Assembly: GCA_029582165.1 (NCBI GenBank)
Contig: CM055887.1
Location: forward strand, 15,423,190 to 15,487,189
DNA length: 64,000 nucleotides
Source of the DNA: Portulaca oleracea
Lineage: Eukaryota > Streptophyta > Magnoliopsida > Caryophyllales > Portulacaceae
Reading direction: 5' to 3'
Under the pieces are notes generated by a model, which was not told where the DNA came from, did no database searches, and worked only from the letters and a program-made list of their open reading frames with translations. The stretch's first letter is position 1. Every line of letters begins with the position of its first letter. A program made the translations under genes and the position numbers. This document shows positions 35,369 through 45,738 of the stretch, one piece after another.

Positions 35369-35599
35369 TTTGGTTGTATAAAATCTCTTACTTTACAATT
35401 TATATTCATTATTTTGTAGTCATATTTTTTTTCCCTTCTGTCATATTTTTAGAAATTTTTGCCAATTATTTCTCCATACTATTTTTATTTACATTTGTTC
35501 ATCTAAACTGGAACCGTTCGGAAGAACAGGCCAAAAACAACTTATTATATTATTCCTTTTTCTATTTATGTTCGTTCTTTTAAATTTAGATTTATTTTT

Positions 35600-35839
35600 C
35601 TAATTTGACTTTTTTAGTTTTTATGTATATAACTCTCGCCATTCTCGCTCTGCTATACAATTAATTACCCATCAATATAACTCTCACCATTCTACAACAA
35701 TCTTAAACTATTTTTTAATACACACGTGCATCGCTCGAATTTAAGACTAGCACTGGTTGGGGCCTAATTGACATATCCATCGCCCTTTCAAAAGTAACTA
35801 ATTTAGTTTATTCCGTGCATCGCACGGGTTGAGGCCTAG
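35600..35839 (+). mobile_element. Probable Helitron 3' end (two nested or tandem termini)
   Basis: CCGTGCATCGCACGG at 35813-35827 is a perfect 6-bp stem with a 3-base loop, followed after eight bases by CTAG at 35836-35839 and then T. This is the Helitron 3' structure (hairpin, then CTRR, insertion before T). A degenerate second copy (CGTGCATCGCTCG ... CTAG) lies near 35725-35750. The 5' end (TC...) was not identified, so the left border is arbitrary. Confidence 0.6.
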
Positions 35840-36318
35840 TAATAATAATAATAATAAAAATAATTGACTACATCTTATAGGTCTGCATCTTTTCATGTTC
35901 CTTTATCGCCCCTGGCCCTAGAAAATGAAAAGAAAAAAGGAAAATAATTGCTGCCCCGCCATTTTTTTTGTTTGTATCAATGAAATAAATATATGGTAGA
36001 AAACTATAGAAACATACATAATGGTCCAAAGAATTCCACTATATATGCTAGTTAGACACCCAACTGTCTTCTGTGACAAGATTGTATAATTACATTTTGT
36101 TGGCCTTATAAATAAATTAAGAAAAAAAAAAAGCGGTTCAATTGAAAAGTTGCGAAATCATTATCATGCTCAATTGATTTCGTTTTGACTTCAAGTATTC
36201 CACTTTATGTGGCCGAAAACCAATTTCATAAATCATAAACACTTATTACTTATATTTTAAATAAATTCATGGTTAATAATAATAACAAGCTTTTCGACTA
36301 ATCCTGCGATATATGGTA
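35840..36318. other. AT-rich intergenic DNA
   Basis: A short (AAT)n run at 35840-35857 and otherwise unremarkable AT-rich sequence. Confidence 0.6.
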
Positions 36319-36327
36319 ATTTTTTTA

Positions 36328-37792
36328 GGGAAATTGGATTCTAATAATCTGACTTTTTATTATATATAAACATGTCTGACTTTCGATTGATGATGAATAA
36401 TCTGACTTTGTATATTCTTGAACACGCCACCAAGTTAAGATTAACTTGGCTGTGATGCAGCCGGACGCGCGTGGCGAGCAGCGTCTTTGATTGTTGAACA
36501 CGCTTGCGTCATCGCGTTCTTAAAAATAATCTGACTTTATATTTACGCTGAATAATACGAACATTTTTTTCTCTCCAAAAATCTCAGATGTAATTTTTAC
36601 TTCTTCATCTTCTTCAATCAGACCCCTCTCTCTCCTCCTCCATCGAATCAAACCCAGAAAACTTCAACACTTCTGCAGTACTCATCTCTTGCTCCCCATG
36701 TTCACACATATGATAAGCAAGGAATGAAGGGGCAAAGATGAATAGAATGAATTTGCTGTCACTTTCTGAAAACAAAAAATACACAGCTGCGTCACAGTGA
36801 AACCGTATTACCAAATGCCTTGTTCCTTTCTTGAAGAGCCGTCAGTGTCAGTTACAAATATGTTCAAGGTGTTGCAAATTAACTCTGTCCAGGCGTTGTC
36901 AATTTTTCTGTTCCCTCCTGGTCTTGCTGCCTTTTTATTTTAGCCCAATCAACTGTGACTACACCCTCCATACTTTAAATGAAATCATCCCAAGGTATAA
37001 AAAGAAGGGCCATGCCAAATTTGACGACCTGACCTGTGCAGATCCTGGGATAAACTTCAACACTTCTGCAGTCCACTCTTCGAATTGTATCGTTATACGT
37101 AGATTCATGAACAAGGATTTGAAGATGGAATTCGAATTTTCCAGCTTAAATTTAGGGTTTTTGGTCTTGTCGACTTAGATCTGCTAATTCCATGCTTCTA
37201 GGGTTAGATTTCGGTTTCAGAATCAGTGGGCAATTGTAGGTTGTTGATGCATATGACTGAAATTTGGATGTGATTTGTGGATTTACGATGGTGATTTGAA
37301 TGAGGATGGATGAGAGAAATAGGAGCTTGTCAGGGTGTTTGGTTATAAAGAAGAAGCTTGATCGGGTGAGAAGAAGAGGCCCCGGTTTTCGAGCAGCGAG
37401 TCGAGTGATGATGATGAGGCGCTCCATGGGAGAAGTGTTGAAGTTTTCTGGGTTTGATTCGATGGAGGAGGAGAGAGGGGTCTGATTGAAGAAGATGAAG
37501 AAGTAAAAATGAGATCTGAGATATTTAGAGAGAGAAAAATGTTTGTATTATCGGAGCGAATATACGGAAAGTCAGATTATTTTTAAGAAACGTGGATGGC
37601 GTGCAAGAAAGATAAAACAATCGAAAGACGTGCCGCACACGTCGAACCACGAAATGTCTTAATCTTAACTCGGTGGCGTGTTACTGGGGGCAACAGGGGG
37701 TCAAAGTTCATATTATTCATCACTGAATCGAAAGATCGTATTATTAAGTCTTATATGGCCAACAGTTCGTATTATTAGAATCCAATTTCCCT
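36328..37792. mobile_element. Long-TIR Mutator-like element 1
   Basis: The ends read GGGAAATTGGATTCTAATAA inward from both sides. The flanks ATTTTTTTA (36319-36327) and TTTTTTTTA (37793-37801) are a 9-bp target duplication with one mismatch, the size made by Mutator-type transposases. The arms are inverted repeats of about 370 bp (36328 to about 36700 and about 37415-37792), including the shared stretch TTCTTCATCTTCTTCAATCA. The central 700 bp have small ORFs that I cannot assign. There is no transposase, so it is non-autonomous. Confidence 0.82.
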
Positions 37793-37801
37793 TTTTTTTT
37801 A

Positions 37802-38548
37802 TTAATTTCGCTGATATTTAGAAATAAATTATAACTTTAAAATTAATATTTTAAGAAAAAATTGTACTATCATAATAAGATATATTCTCTTAATGTAAAT
37901 ATTTCTATGATACTAATTTTTGAATTATATGGTTCTAAATATAAAACTCTACGTATACCGTTTGTGACATTTTTACTTTATAATGACCAATATAAGGAAA
38001 AGAACTAAAACAAATTATTATGTAAATTAAGAGTCAAATTTAAAACTACATTTTCAAAATAAAAATATATCAAAGTTTTCATATTTTTTTATATATCATT
38101 ATGTTCTATAGAACAATAATTATGATTTTTCATGGAGTTTTTCACTTTAAAATCTCTTAAGTTTTATTTTAATAGATTTTTCATACTGGCAGTACTGATA
38201 TATTATTTATAAACTAATGAATATTATTTATAAACAATTAATGAACATTGTTTTAATTGTGAATTAATATTTGTAACATATATGTATGATGTTTTTTTCT
38301 TTTCAGATTGACATTTATTACATTAAAGAGGTGGTATCTAAGTAGCAATTACCCTCGGCCTTCATCTTCCCCTCCAACATCCAAATCTTGAGGGAAGTAA
38401 AATATTTTCCATTTTTGTTGAAAAAATTATTCATAGGTTTGGAGTTTGGTTTTAAAAAAAAAAAAAATCAAACCTCTCAAAATTCTTCTATTAGGTTTTG
38501 GGTTTAATTTCCTTGGGAAGTCTTATTTTAATTTCCTTAGGAAGTCTT
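37802..38548. other. AT-rich spacer between Mutator-like elements
   Basis: No feature recognised. At 38512-38560 the phrase GGAAGTCTTA is repeated three times, which obscures the left border of the next element. Confidence 0.5.
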
Positions 38549-39617
38549 AGGAAGTCTTATTCTAATAATCCCTAATTTTGCAAATTGGATGACAATAATT
38601 CCTACTTTCAATTTGTATTTTAGTGGTCCAAAAAATAAATAAAATTGTATTTGAAAGGGACGCCAACGAGTTGAGAGGCGGTGACTCGGTGATTCGCTGA
38701 CTTGTCACGGCGGGCTTGAATTTGACCAGGTTCACTTCTAATTTGAGTGCCACGTCACATATAAAACACATGCCCAAAGATTTTTCTTTTTTTTTTTTTG
38801 TTTTGAGTCCAGCAAGGAATAAATTTTACCCCCCTTTTCCCCTTATTTCTCTCTCATCTTTTTACCTTTCCATTTGTGTTTTCTCTTTTTTTTTCCCTTT
38901 CCCAGTCATTTCTCATGCGGTAAAAAATAAAAACCCTCAAAAGTCTTTTTTTGAAAATTAAATTCTACAAAAGTCTCTTTCTCTGTCCTCCATGAAATTT
39001 CTTTTCTGGGTTCTCAATTTCTCAATAGATCTTACTCAAATCTAGCTCTATAATCACAAGATCCCAAAAAAGAAAAAAAAATGATGAATCGGCCATCATC
39101 TCTAACGTCTTCTCAGGTGAAAATAACGGTCACTTCCAGCAGAGGAAGGCGAAGTCTGGGCCTAACCAGCCAATCCAACACGCTTCTATCTCCCCTCTGA
39201 ATGCCCAGAATTCAGCCGAAAAATCCTCCTCCAGCGACCATCGGCAATACTCCATCAACGACGACGAAGAACTGCCCTGTTTTGAGTTTTTGGGGAGTTG
39301 ATTAGGGTTTCCGACAGTGGATTCAGATTGGGAATTTCGCCATTTATCAGCTTCGATCGTAGCCCAACTCAATGGAAATCAACAGCCTATCCAAATTGGG
39401 AATAACAACAGAGAAGAAGAGCAATGGAGAATCAAACCCAGAAAACTGTGATCAATCACAAAACATTCCAGAACATGCATCAACCAACAACCAAATCGCA
39501 ACGAAGATCCGAAAATGAATCAAATGAACCCAGAAAATCGAGAACCAAATTAGTCCTCAGATTTGCATGAATTAAGTTAACCTCATTGGCGAAAATGAAT
39601 CAAATGAACTCAAATTT

Positions 39618-40168
39618 GCATAAACAAGTTAACCTCATTGGCGAAAAACTTGACCGTCTTCAACCTGGGCCCGAAGTTGGCGAGGGTTTTGGGCATCAAA
39701 TTGAAGACATTCCGGTAGATATAGAGCCCATCGGCGATGGAATTAGGGGCGTCGAAGAGGGAGAGCTCCAAATTCTTGCCGGAGACGTCGAGGACTGAGT
39801 CGGACTAATCGGAAGTGGGCGGAGCAGTAGACGAATCGACGCCGGAGGAGGGCAGAGGTTGGAGATTGGGATCGTCAGAGGAGGTGGTGGGATTGTGGTG
39901 ATCGGCATTGCTGAGCTCGGATTGAGGGATATGGAGAGGAAGAGACGGCAGCGATGGTGGAGGAGGAGGAGGAGGAGGAAAGAGAGAAGAGGGATACCCA
40001 TGGACGAGAGAGAGAGAGAGAGTGGGGAGAGAGGGCGGTGGTGGGTGATGGTGGAAGGAGAGATGTGGTGGTGGTGTTGGTGTTGAAGATGAAGGAGACG
40101 GCGGTGATGGAAGTGGTTGGGAGGAGGAGGATGAGGAGGAGAGAGAGAAGAGGGAGGTGGGAAGCCAT
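39618..40168 (-). pseudogene. Captured first-exon fragment of an LRR protein kinase gene (At1g04210-like, Raf-related)
   Basis: The minus-strand frame gives SDSVLDVSGKNLELSLFDAP, then GLYIYRNVFNLMPKTL and KTVKFFANEVNLF. These are the conserved opening of the plant LRR protein kinase family typified by Arabidopsis At1g04210, just before its LRR array. Upstream in the same frame is a Pro/Ser-rich segment, as in N-termini of that family. A TAG lies at 39805-39807 in the frame, and homology ends at about 39618 after NEVNLF. About 60 bp spanning this junction are duplicated in tandem (39513-39592 and 39593-39650). The ATG reading frames at 40168 and 40001 are other frames of the same DNA. This is recognition from memory of the family and needs a search. 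Confidence 0.62.
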
Positions 40169-40271
40169 AGTTACTTAAGCATAATCTGGAATATATTAAC
40201 TGTCACTAAAAACACAAGGCATGGCTTCCAAGCTTGGAAAAGCACAGTCTGGAATTAGCTTTCTCCTAATT

Positions 40272-40272
<1 letters not shown>

Positions 40273-40323
<51 letters not shown>
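40273..40323. repeat. (GA)n microsatellite
   Basis: About 50 bases of GA repeats inside Mutator-like element 2. Confidence 0.95.
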
Positions 40324-40324
<1 letters not shown>

Positions 40325-40557
40325 AGGAAGAGAGAGAAATAACTGGTAAAAGTTTAGTGCCAGCTTGGAAAAAGAATAAAGAAAAAATATAAATGTATGT
40401 GTTTTTAGTCTAACATGGCATCAACATATATGGTCAACGTTGTCAAACACAAGTCAAACCCAATTTTTTTTTTTTTTTTGGACCACCAGAATACAAATTG
40501 AAAGTAGGGATTATTGTCATCCAATTTGCAAAAGTAGGGATTATTAGAATCCGATTT

Positions 40558-40560
<3 letters not shown>

Positions 40561-40608
<48 letters not shown>
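40561..40608. repeat. (AT)n microsatellite
   Basis: 48 bases of AT dinucleotides directly at the right end of Mutator-like element 2. Confidence 0.95.
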
Positions 40609-40611
<3 letters not shown>

Positions 40612-40717
40612 ACATACTTTGAATTACCCATCATGGTATAATTATTATTAATTTACATAATTTACTTTTAGGAATTAATTGTAATAATCATTACTTTATA
40701 TTTAATAATTCATATTA

Positions 40718-41796
40718 GGGAAATTGGATTCTAATAATACGAACTTTTGGTCATAGTAGACTAAATAATATGAACTTTTGATTTGATTCTAATTAATACA
40801 AACTTGTATCCCATGTTAGTCTGAATAGTACGCCACCTCAGCGGCGGGATGACGTGGCGGCGGAGGGAGGTCCTAGTCAGCTTTATTTTGTCCACATCAG
40901 CCTCTCTCTCTCTCTCTCTTCCTCTTCGTCATTCCCCAATTCTTTTTCCTTTCCAGAATCAATCTCCCTCCCTTCTTCTTCTTCTTCTTCTTCTTCTTCT
41001 TCTTCTTCTTCTTCTCCTCTGATCACCATTAACCCAGATACCAAAGCTCCATTCCAAGGCAAACCCAGATACCAAAACTCCATTCAAAGGCAAACCCAAA
41101 AAGCTTACTTGTTTATGAAGAACGGGGAGAGGCTTGCGGAGAAGAATGCTTCAACTTCCTTCCTTCCTCTACTTCAACTTCAACTCCCTCCTCCAATTTT
41201 CCCCTAATTCGATTCAGTTCACACCCTCACCCATCAACAAAAAGCGGGGGAGTAATCGAAGGAAGAAGAGATGGGGAAATACATGAAATAGGGGAAGATC
41301 ACTACAGATGTTGCAGTCATGGAGATCCCTCAATCCTCTTCTCTCAGTGTTCGTACCAGGGCTAGAACCTCGCCCTCCAGCAACCTAACCCTGAACTTTC
41401 TTACCTCTAGTTTCGTAGTCGCCGCCTCGAGAAACCCCTCTTTCATCCTGGGAATTCCCGAATTCGGGTCAGGTCGCCCGGTCCGAGGAGGGTCAAACTG
41501 GTAAGGGGGCTGTTGTGGATAGATGTGGTGACGGTAAATTTGAAGAATTTCATGATCTAGGTGTCAAGGCTTCCTGTTGTGAGAACAATTTGGAGTTTGA
41601 TTCTAGAGGAAAGTGAGATTTATGGGTGTTTGATTGATTTGGGGGTGGTTTTGTGGGATTTGAGTTTTATTGGGTTATTTGTTTTTTAGGGTTCTTGAGG
41701 GGCTTTGTTTTTTAAAATTTTCAACGAAATGGAATTGCCTTTGTTTGTCTGGCTCAAAACCAAGAAGAAGAAGAAGAAGAAGAAGAAGAAGAAGAA

Positions 41797-41828
<32 letters not shown>

Positions 41829-42117
41829 AGAAGGAGGGAGATTGATTCTGGAAAGGAAAAAGAATGGGGGAATGTCGAAGAGGGAGAGAGAGAGAGAGAG
41901 AGAGAAAGAGGCTAATGTGGACAAAATAAAGCTGACTGGAACCTCCCTCCGCCGCCATGTCATCCCGTCGCCGAGTTAAGTTCAACTTAACTCGGTGGCG
42001 TACTATTCAGACTAACATGGGGTAAAAGTTCGTATTAATTAATTAGAACTTAAGCAAAATTTCATACTATTTAGTCTACTATGGCCAAAAATTCATATTA
42101 TCATAATCCAATTTCGT
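40718..42117. mobile_element. Long-TIR Mutator-like element 3, a Pack-MULE carrying a KRP gene fragment
   Basis: It is flanked by a perfect 9-bp target duplication TTCATATTA (40709-40717 and 42118-42126). The left end is GGGAAATTGGATTCTAATAA and the right end read inward is ACGAAATTGGATTATGATAA. The inverted arms extend about 260 bp and include GACGTGGCGGCGGAGGGAGG/GACATGGCGGCGGAGGGAGG and AGCTTTATTTTGTCCACAT. Microsatellites are mirrored in the arms: CT and CTT runs at 40901-41015, GAA and GA runs at 41762-41905. There is no transposase. The interior contains a host gene exon (41271-41612). Confidence 0.88.
41271..41612 (+). pseudogene. Captured exon of a KRP/ICK-type CDK inhibitor gene
   Basis: ATG at 41271 opens MGKYMK, then a TAG (41289-41291), then GKITTDVAVMEI and SLSVRTRAR. 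These are the signature of the KRP3/KRP4-type N-terminus (MGKYxKKxKI ... VxTRAKxL). In another frame at 41399-41500 follow SYL, a stop, FRSRRLEKP, the second conserved KRP motif (SYLQLRSRRLEKP). A third frame ends CENNLEFDSRG right before GTGAG at 41613, where KRP genes are expected to have an intron. So a genomic, intron-bearing fragment was captured. KRPs inhibit cyclin-dependent kinases through a C-terminal domain that is absent here, so no inhibitor is encoded. Confidence 0.78.
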
Positions 42118-42347
42118 TTCATATTATTGTAAATGTTTGTGCTATGAATTCATATGTTTTCTATAGATAAATATTTTTAAAATTTTCTTGAATTACTTAG
42201 TGGTAAAAGTATACTAAAATCTATTTATATAGCTTGCAATATTCTTATTTTATAATCATTTATTAGATAAAAATTTTAAATGAATTTGCTTTGTAAACAT
42301 TAAAAAATATATTCAAAAGTATATTTGCTAAATAAAAGAGTGCTAAA
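42118..42347. other. AT-rich spacer
   Basis: Starts with the target duplication of the Mutator-like element; otherwise nothing seen. Confidence 0.6.
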
Positions 42348-42858
42348 TGTCACGGGGTGACTTTGATTTGTACAACACCCGTGCGGCACTAGCAAACTTT
42401 AACCCGATTTTATATTAGAAGTTTGCTAGTAAGCCTTTCACAAGCTTAACTTAGACTATGAGAGACTAAGAAAGTTTTGAAGACAAGGAAGAGAGAATAG
42501 AGTGTGTTTGGGAGAATGCTTTGAGTATTGCTTCCAATTGTTGGATGGTTACAAATGAGACCCCAAGGGGGTATTTATACACTTCCACCTCTTCAATGGA
42601 CGGTGGAGATTGATTTGATCTAACGGTCCACATTGTGCCTCTAGAACCTTCTATACAAGTATCTAATAGTCTATATAAGTGTAGAGTACTCTAGAATATT
42701 CTAGGACATTCATGAGTAGTCTAGAGAACTCTAGGGAATTCTAGGGAATTCTAGAATAGTCTAGAGAATTCTAGAGACCTCATGAAAGATACGGAATATT
42801 CCGGATGTTTCTAGAATATTCTGGGACACTCTAGATGGTTCCGGAAAATTCCGTGACA
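42348..42858 (-). repeat. 3' LTR of the young chromovirus
   Basis: 511 bp, TG...CA with TGTCACGG/CCGTGACA ends. On the minus strand a TATA box (GTATAAATACC) lies at 42580-42570, and upstream of it is the inverted-repeat cluster at 42691-42851. It keeps a 40-bp stretch (about 42460-42499) that is missing from the other LTR. Confidence 0.95.
42691..42851. promoter_or_regulatory. Heat-shock-element-like cluster in the U3 of the 3' LTR
   Basis: GAANNTTC units: GAATATTC at 42694-42701, 42794-42801 and 42814-42821, and GAAAATTC at 42844-42851. TTCTAGAATATTC at 42809-42821 is a perfect three-unit element (TTCnnGAAnnTTC). Many TCTAGA and GAATTC half-sites lie between. All are upstream of the TATA box in the transcriptional direction. 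The same set is in the other LTR at 47801-47961. Confidence 0.62.
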
Positions 42859-42876
42859 TTCTCCCCCACCTAATCC
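42859..42876 (-). promoter_or_regulatory. Polypurine tract of the young chromovirus
   Basis: The minus strand reads GGATTAGGTGGGGGAGAA immediately before TGTCACGG of the LTR. Confidence 0.88.
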
Positions 42877-42895
42877 GGCGACGTCCTCGTTGCCT

Positions 42896-44448
42896 TCAAG
42901 TCCTCGTATGCTTGGATCTGCTTCTTGAATTGCCATAAGTTATAGGCTCCCAACTTGATTCGTTATTAGGAAGGCCCTTCCACTTGACAAGTAACTCCTT
43001 GCTCGGAGGTTGACCTGGTTGGCGCACCACTCGGTTGGCAAGAATCGTCTCTGCTTGCTTATCATGTTGGACTTTGATACCCATCGGTGCCCGTTGAGAT
43101 ATGCCTCTTCTCGGATCATCTTGGTCCCCGTGGTAAGGTTTAAGTAAGCTTACATGGAAGACAGGATGATACTTGATCTTGGGAGGCAACTCCACCTTAT
43201 AAGCCTGTGCTCCAACTTTTTTGATAATGGGAAAGGGTCCTTCATATCTTCGAAGTAGGCCCCGATGTCGCCCTTCTAACCTCGCGTGGTTGTAGAGCTT
43301 AACGAGCACGAGATCACCAACTTTAAATTCCCTCGGGCGCCTCTTCTTATCAGCCCATTTCTTCATTTTCTCGGAAGCCTTTTCCAAGTAAGCTCGTGCC
43401 ACCCCTAGTTGGTCATTCCAATTCTTGGCAAACTGAAATGCAGGTGGACTTGGGCCTTTATAGCCCGTAGCAATAGTGCTTGGTGTCAACGGTTGTTGTC
43501 CTGTGACAATCTCGAATGGACTTTGGCCCGTAGACTCGCTCTTTTGTAAGTTGTAGGAGAATTGGGCTACGTCAAGTAACTTTGCCCAATCCCTTTGATT
43601 GGCACTCACGAATGCCGGAGGTACAACTCCAAAAGTGCATTCACCCTCTCGGTTTGTCCATCACTTTGAGGATGAAAGCTGGTGGAGAAGTTAAGCTCGG
43701 AACCCATGAGCTTGAACAACTCCGTCCAAAAACGCCCCGTAAAGCGAGTGTCTCGATCACTCACGATCGAGCGAGGCAAGCCCCAATACTTCACAACATG
43801 CTTGAAAAATAGTTGGGCGGCTTGCTCAGCGGTGCATTCCTTGGGGGCAGGAATAAAGGTGGCATACTTCGAATATCGGTCCACCACCACAAGGATCCAA
43901 TTATATCCTTCACTCGTGGGTAACCCCACGATGAAGTCCATGGAAATGCTTTCCCACGGTCTCTCAGGAATGGGAAGTGGATGGAGGAGTCCTGCGGGTA
44001 CTCCTTGCTCAAGTTTGTCTTGTTGGCATACAAGACAAGTTTTTACATAGGCCTCAACATCGTTCTTCAACTGAGGCCAATAGTAGGAATCGCCTACCAA
44101 TGCTAGTGTACGGTGCGTACCTGGATGCCCGGCCCACTTGCTGTCGTGGCATTCCTTTAAGACTTCCCTTCTAAGGCCACCATATGAAGGAACATAGACT
44201 CGTCTACCCTTAGTGAGAATTAACCCATCTTCAACCCAAAATCTCCTTGTCTTACCATCCTTGATCAGGTTGGAGATGGTCTTCGCAAAAGAATCATGCT
44301 CCAATCCTTCCTTGATTTTATCATGTAGGTTGCTTTGAGGTTGGCTAATGTCGGCAAGCTCTCCTTTGCGACTAAGAGCATCAGCTACCAAGTTAGCACG
44401 ACCCGGCTTATACTCCATTGTATAATCAAACTCCGCTAAGAAGTCTTT
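42896..44448 (-). pseudogene. Chromovirus RNase H end, integrase and chromodomain
   Basis: After a TAG (TGG to TAG, 44446-44448) in RNase H, the frame continues with DFLAEFDYTMEYKPGRANLV and ADALSRK, the zinc-binding region (HDSKWAGHPGTHRTL ... CLVCQQDK) and the core SMDFIVGLPTSEGYNWIL, VSDRDTRFTGRFW and HPQSDGQTERVNALLE. Near 43608 a one-base deletion shifts the frame. The other frame (43609-42896) continues SANQRDWAKLLDVAQFSYNL, the GPFPIIKKVGAQAYKVELP region and the chromodomain with ELLVKWKGLPNNESSWEPI. The chromodomain would guide integration toward marked chromatin. Confidence 0.9.
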
Positions 44449-45738
44449 CTATCGAGCTTGCTTGGGAGTTAGTTTCTTTTGAGTTTGGAAGTAGCTTGTT
44501 GCAACGTTGTCTGTCTTGATAACGAACTTACTCCCGAGCAAGTAATGTCTCCAAGTTCGAAGGCAATGCACAACTGCGGTCATCTCCTTCTCTTGTACCG
44601 TATACCGCCTTTCGGTGTCATTGAGCTTCCGACTCTCATAGGCAATGGGATGACCATCTTGCATCAATACTCCACCAATGGCGAAGTCGGAAGCATCAGT
44701 GTGTAGCTCGAATGGCTTGCCAAGATCGGGAAGTGCCAGAATAGGTTCTTCCGTGATAGCCTTCTTTAAAATTTCAAAGGCTTGTTGGCATTCTTCTCTC
44801 CAAGCCCAACCTCTTCCCTTCTTGAGCAAGTCGGTGAGAGGAGCGGTGATAGCGGAATATCCCTTGATGAACCGCCGGTAGTAATTCACCAAGCCAAGGA
44901 ATGATCTTAGCTCAGTGACCTTGGTTGATGGCTCCCAATCAAGGATCGCTTTGATCTTGGCCGGATCCATGCAAAGCTTGCCCTTCCCCACAATATGGCC
45001 CAAGAATGGTACTTCTTCTTGGGCAAAGGAACACTTCTCCTTCTTGACATAAAGCTCATTCTCCGGAAGTGTCGTGAACACTTGCCTCAAATGCCCCACA
45101 TGATCTTCCATAGTCTTGCTATATATGACAATGTCATCAAGATAAACCACCACAAAGTGATCAAGGAATGGAGCAAGTACCTTGTTCATAAGGGTACAAA
45201 ATGTGGCTGGGGCATTTGTGAGCCCAAACGACATGACTAGGAACTCATAGGATCCATAGCGGGTCACGCATGCCGTCTTTGCCTCGTCTCCTTCGGCTAT
45301 ATGAACTTGGTAGTACCCACTCCTTAAATCAAGTTTGGTGAAATACCTTGCTCCTCCAAGTTGATCAAATAAATCATCAATACGGGGAATGGGGTACTTA
45401 TTCTTGATGGTTACCTTGTTTAGTGCTCTATAATCGATGCATAGCCGAAGTGACCCATCGTGCTTCTTTTGGAATAGGACTGGCGCACCATAAGGAGACT
45501 TTGAAGGGCGAATGTACCCGGCATCCAACAACTCCTTGAGTTGTCTCCTTAGCTCCTCCACTCGTGGTGCCATTCGCAGGAGCAAACGCGGGTGGTTTAG
45601 CCCCCGGCTCCAACTCGATCTCGTGATCTATTTCCCTTCTTGGGGGAAGTTTCTTGGGTAACTCTGCCGGCATGATGTCCTTGAACTCGTCAAGTACCTC
45701 TTGGACGGCCTCGGGCACTTGAGCTTCTTTTTTGTTTC
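44449..45738 (-). pseudogene. Chromovirus reverse transcriptase and RNase H
   Basis: The minus-strand frame at 45585-44449 holds the full [59 protein letters not shown] and the catalytic [12 protein letters not shown], then [18 protein letters not shown]. RNase H has [16 protein letters not shown] and [18 protein letters not shown]. The upstream lead-in (EAVQEVLDEFKDIMPAELPK, 45718 to about 45580) is in a different frame, so a small deletion near 45575 shifts the frame. The tract ends at the TAG at 44446-44448. Confidence 0.92.

Larger units (their letters stand above)
38549..40560. mobile_element. Long-TIR Mutator-like element 2, carrying an LRR/Raf-like kinase gene fragment
   Basis: Right terminus read inward AGGAAATCGGATTCTAATAA; left terminus AGGAAGTCTTATTCTAATAA. 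The inverted arms match for about 95 bp, including CAAATTGGATGACAATAAT and TTTGTATTxTxGTGGTCCAAA. No clear 9-bp duplication is visible because the left flank is repetitive and the right flank is (TA)n. The interior (about 39600-40170, minus strand) is a captured host exon. 39061-39380 looks exon-like but I cannot name it. Confidence 0.7.

Noticed and set aside
35820..35860. Short AAT run considered as a LINE or SINE tail
   Set aside because: No SINE A/B box or LINE sequence upstream; the Helitron end explains the position better.
39875..40168. Minus-strand ORF with a signal-peptide-like start (MASHLPLLSLLLILLLPTTS)
   Set aside because: Downstream, the same DNA in another frame matches the LRR-kinase exon, so it is not a separate secreted protein. 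The hydrophobic start might be the true N-terminus of the donor gene after a frame change, but I cannot show this.
40854..41207. + strand ORF with a Ser-rich run in Mutator-like element 3
   Set aside because: The Ser run is the CTT microsatellite of the inverted arm. No domain, and mirrored by the GAA run in the other arm.
41670..41985. Arg-rich or Phe-rich ORFs over the GAA repeat
   Set aside because: Simple-sequence artefact; all frames of the repeat are open.
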